Shown piece after piece: positions 27,408 to 29,208 of a stretch of 29,208 bases of DNA. Source of the DNA: an uncultured Collinsella sp. (lineage in GTDB: Bacteria > Actinomycetota > Coriobacteriia > Coriobacteriales > Coriobacteriaceae). The notes under the pieces are model-generated. The model was not told the DNA's origin. It did no database searches and worked only from the letters and a program-made list of their open reading frames with translations. Position 1 is the first letter of the stretch, and every line of letters starts with the position of its first letter. The DNA lies in contig CABUBZ010000025.1 of NCBI GenBank assembly GCA_902489945.1, positions 1-29,208 of the forward strand, written 5' to 3'. Both the position numbers and the translations under genes were made by a program.

Positions 27408-29208
27408 ATGAAAAAAGTTCGTTGCGCAGTCGCTAATTTGGTTACCGCTATTCTGGTTTCCTCTTCATTCCTTGCTCCCGTTTCATCGGCCTATGCAGCT
27501 GAGTTTTCCTCGCTCTCAAATAATGAAGCCGAGACATCTAGCTCCTCTTCATTTTCGGATTTCGTTTCCGAGGATACTGAGAAGACCGCCGAGGCCGACT
27601 CTTGTAATTCGGAAGTCGAATCGGCCGCTCAGCCGGCTCAATCTTCCGATTCCTCCTCTGTCGATGCCTCTTTTCAATACTTGTACATTGCGCAGCCCTC
27701 TCTTTCTTTGGGTGCTATGCAAGAGGCGGCGTTCGCAACTGCATCTGACTCTGATGTTTTGACCTCTGCGTCCCTATCATTCGTCAGCGATTCTGGCGAA
27801 CAGCGCTCCATTGAAGCTTCGGCTTTCGCTGGGAATGCTGCGGGCTTTACATTCGGACAAGATTTGTTGGTAGCGCGGTATTTTTTAACCGGTATTACGT
27901 ATCAGGTGAAGGATTCGAACGCAATCTATTCAGTGGACCTCTCGTCTGAGGATTACAGCTTTAACGTAGTCAATTCGTCTTCTTCGTCTGATTGCATTGA
28001 CAATTCCGATGATATGTCGGTCTACTATGCCGATGAGAACGGCAATCCTGTCGAGGCTTTCTCTATTGAAGAGGCGCTTTCCGGTTCTGAAGGTGATGGT
28101 GACATTGCGGCTTATAGCGTCGATTCCCGTTCAGCTCGTAAAAACGTTCGCGTGATTGCGCTTGATGCCGGTCACGGTGGATCCGATCCTGGCGCTCAGG
28201 GCAATGGGAAGAGTGAAGCCGACCTAACTTGGAAGATTGTTAGCGCGTGTAAGACCAAGCTTGAGAATTACGGATTTAAGGTAATTCTCGCTCGCGAGCA
28301 GTCGGGCAGCTACGGTAGCAGCGACTTCCTTTACCGCGTTCAGCGTTGCGTCAATCAGGGCGCCCAGGCCTATATCAGTTTCCATATCAATTCAGGTTCG
28401 TCCGCAGCTCATGGTGCCGAGGTATATTCGCCTACCATGAACGGGGCTGACTATACCCAGGTTTCGTACGAACTGGCCCAGAAGGTTCAGAACAATCTTG
28501 TTGCTCTCGGACTTACAAACCGTGGTGTCTTTCAGATGCAGGTAGGCGACGAATTCGCCGTTATTCGTTGTGCTCGTGAAGCTGGAATTCCCGGTATTTT
28601 GATTGAACACGGATTTATCTCCAATTGGGGCGATGCGAACAAGTACTTTAGTGATGCCGGGTGCAAGCGTCTTGGAGAAGCTGATGCAGACGCCATCATC
28701 GCGCAGTTCCCCAAATCATCTTGGCTTGATTATTCGTCTGTTTTCGATGCCGACTACTATCTTAATAAGTATCCAGATGTTAATGAATGGGCAAACGGAA
28801 GCAAAGATAGGGCCCTGGATCACTTCATCAACTACGGCATGTCGGAGGGCCGCCGCGGCTCCGAGGCGTTCGACGTGCAGAGCTACTACAATGAGTACCC
28901 CGATCTCCGCGCCGCCTTTGGCACCGACCTCGCCAGCTACTACTCGCACTACCTTATGTGCGGCAAGAAGGAGGGGCGCCACGCTACCGGCTGCTCGAAG
29001 CTCAAGGGCGCCGCAACCGAGGCGGGCGGCGTGGACTACGCTCCCGTCTACGAGCCCGAGTACTACCTCTCCCGCAACGGAGACGTCGAGAAGGCCTTCA
29101 CCAAGTCGACCTACGGCGGCGTGACTATGGTCGACGACTCGGCCGTCCTGCGGCACTTCATCAACTACGGCATGTCGGAGGGCCGCCGCGGCTCCGAGGC
29201 GTTCGACG
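27408..29208 (+). CDS. Secreted N-acetylmuramoyl-L-alanine amidase with C-terminal wall-binding-type repeats (runs off the window)
   Basis: This open frame of over 600 codons starts at ATG 27408, behind GGGGGAG. A signal peptide ends near AYA-AEF. About 200 Ser/Asp/Ala/Glu-rich residues follow, then an Amidase_3 domain with the zinc site His256 (DAGHGG), Glu270 (KSEADL), His326 (SFHINSG) and catalytic Glu400 (LIEHGF). From about residue 440 come repeats of the type DADYYLNKYPDV...HFINYGMSEGRRG. These are seen at least twice, with one 55-base stretch repeated exactly. The amidase domain cuts peptidoglycan stem peptides; the repeats probably bind the wall or mediate secretion. The gene is AT-rich up to about 28800, then turns sharply GC-rich. 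Confidence 0.88.
   Translation, partial: MKKVRCAVANLVTAILVSSSFLAPVSSAYAAEFSSLSNNEAETSSSSSFSDFVSEDTEKTAEADSCNSEVESAAQPAQSSDSSSVDASFQYLYIAQPSLSLGAMQEAAFATASDSDVLTSASLSFVSDSGEQRSIEASAFAGNAAGFTFGQDLLVARYFLTGITYQVKDSNAIYSVDLSSEDYSFNVVNSSSSSDCIDNSDDMSVYYADENGNPVEAFSIEEALSGSEGDGDIAAYSVDSRSARKNVRVIALDAGHGGSDPGAQGNGKSEADLTWKIVSACKTKLENYGFKVILAREQSGSYGSSDFLYRVQRCVNQGAQAYISFHINSGSSAAHGAEVYSPTMNGADYTQVSYELAQKVQNNLVALGLTNRGVFQMQVGDEFAVIRCAREAGIPGILIEHGFISNWGDANKYFSDAGCKRLGEADADAIIAQFPKSSWLDYSSVFDADYYLNKYPDVNEWANGSKDRALDHFINYGMSEGRRGSEAFDVQSYYNEYPDLRAAFGTDLASYYSHYLMCGKKEGRHATGCSKLKGAATEAGGVDYAPVYEPEYYLSRNGDVEKAFTKSTYGGVTMVDDSAVLRHFINYGMSEGRRGSEAFD
28821..29208. repeat. Exact 55-base direct repeat, 333-base period, in the amidase C-terminus
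   Basis: Bases 28821-28875 and 29154-29208 are identical, coding HFINYGMSEGRRGSEAFD. The period of 111 codons suggests tandem units of about 37 or 111 residues. The last copy ends with the window. Confidence 0.85.

Noticed and set aside
28821..29208. Possible CRISPR-like repeat pair
   Set aside because: The 55-base repeat is inside coding sequence, in frame, and there are only two copies at a 333-base period.
1..29208. tRNA, rRNA and riboswitch genes
   Set aside because: I saw no cloverleaf, no TTCGA-type T-loop context with acceptor stem, no rRNA signature and no known riboswitch pattern, though I could not run a covariance search.

Overview
The window looks like chromosome from a Coriobacteriia actinobacterium, most likely Collinsella or a close relative. 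This rests on high GC with C/G-ending codons in the core genes, a suf-type Fe-S operon beside an Rrf2/IscR regulator, an MPKTG-anchored surface protein, a DUF1703-type ATPase gene and a large family-2 glycosyltransferase cluster. The genus is an inference from gene content and style; no rRNA gene is present to confirm it.

Layout. (1) 1-4339: the minus-strand sufC-sufB-sufD-sufS operon for Fe-S cluster assembly, divergent from an IscR-like regulator. A long inverted repeat in the shared upstream region is a good operator candidate. (2) 4351-8544: an orphan HEPN protein, a secreted cell-wall-anchored protein with a lysozyme-like domain, a strong terminator, and a DUF1703-family ATPase/nuclease whose ATPase and nuclease active sites both look degenerate. 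(3) 8569-16755: a cell-surface polysaccharide cluster with one minus-strand GlfT-like GT2 and five plus-strand GT2 genes. The last of these carries two GT2 domains. (4) 16756-20793: an accessory island with a beheaded AAA ATPase, an AbiEi/AbiEii toxin-antitoxin pair under a 19-bp perfect palindromic operator, a RhuM-Fic protein, a possible 19-residue hydrophobic peptide gene and a frameshifted second copy of the end of the last GT gene. (5) 20944-24106: a SIR2-HerA antiphage pair with its own terminator, preceded by remnants of a DNA methyltransferase gene and another gene. (6) 24385-25860: debris, comprising a phage holin fragment, a dead IS3-family transposase and IS-end-like sequence. (7) 25921-29208: an acyltransferase-3 membrane protein, a wrecked second RhuM-Fic copy, and the start of a secreted N-acetylmuramoyl-L-alanine amidase with C-terminal repeats that runs off the window.

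How it fits together. The GT cluster and the acyltransferase probably build and decorate a surface glycan, while the anchored lysozyme-like protein and the amidase remodel the wall. Between them lies a recombination-prone defence island. AbiE, RhuM-Fic and SIR2-HerA are intact or nearly so, whereas restriction, phage and transposon genes there are decayed. The suf/IscR block is housekeeping. The most notable items are the SIR2-HerA pair and the short hydrophobic peptide gene, followed by the orphan HEPN protein and the double-degenerate DUF1703 protein.
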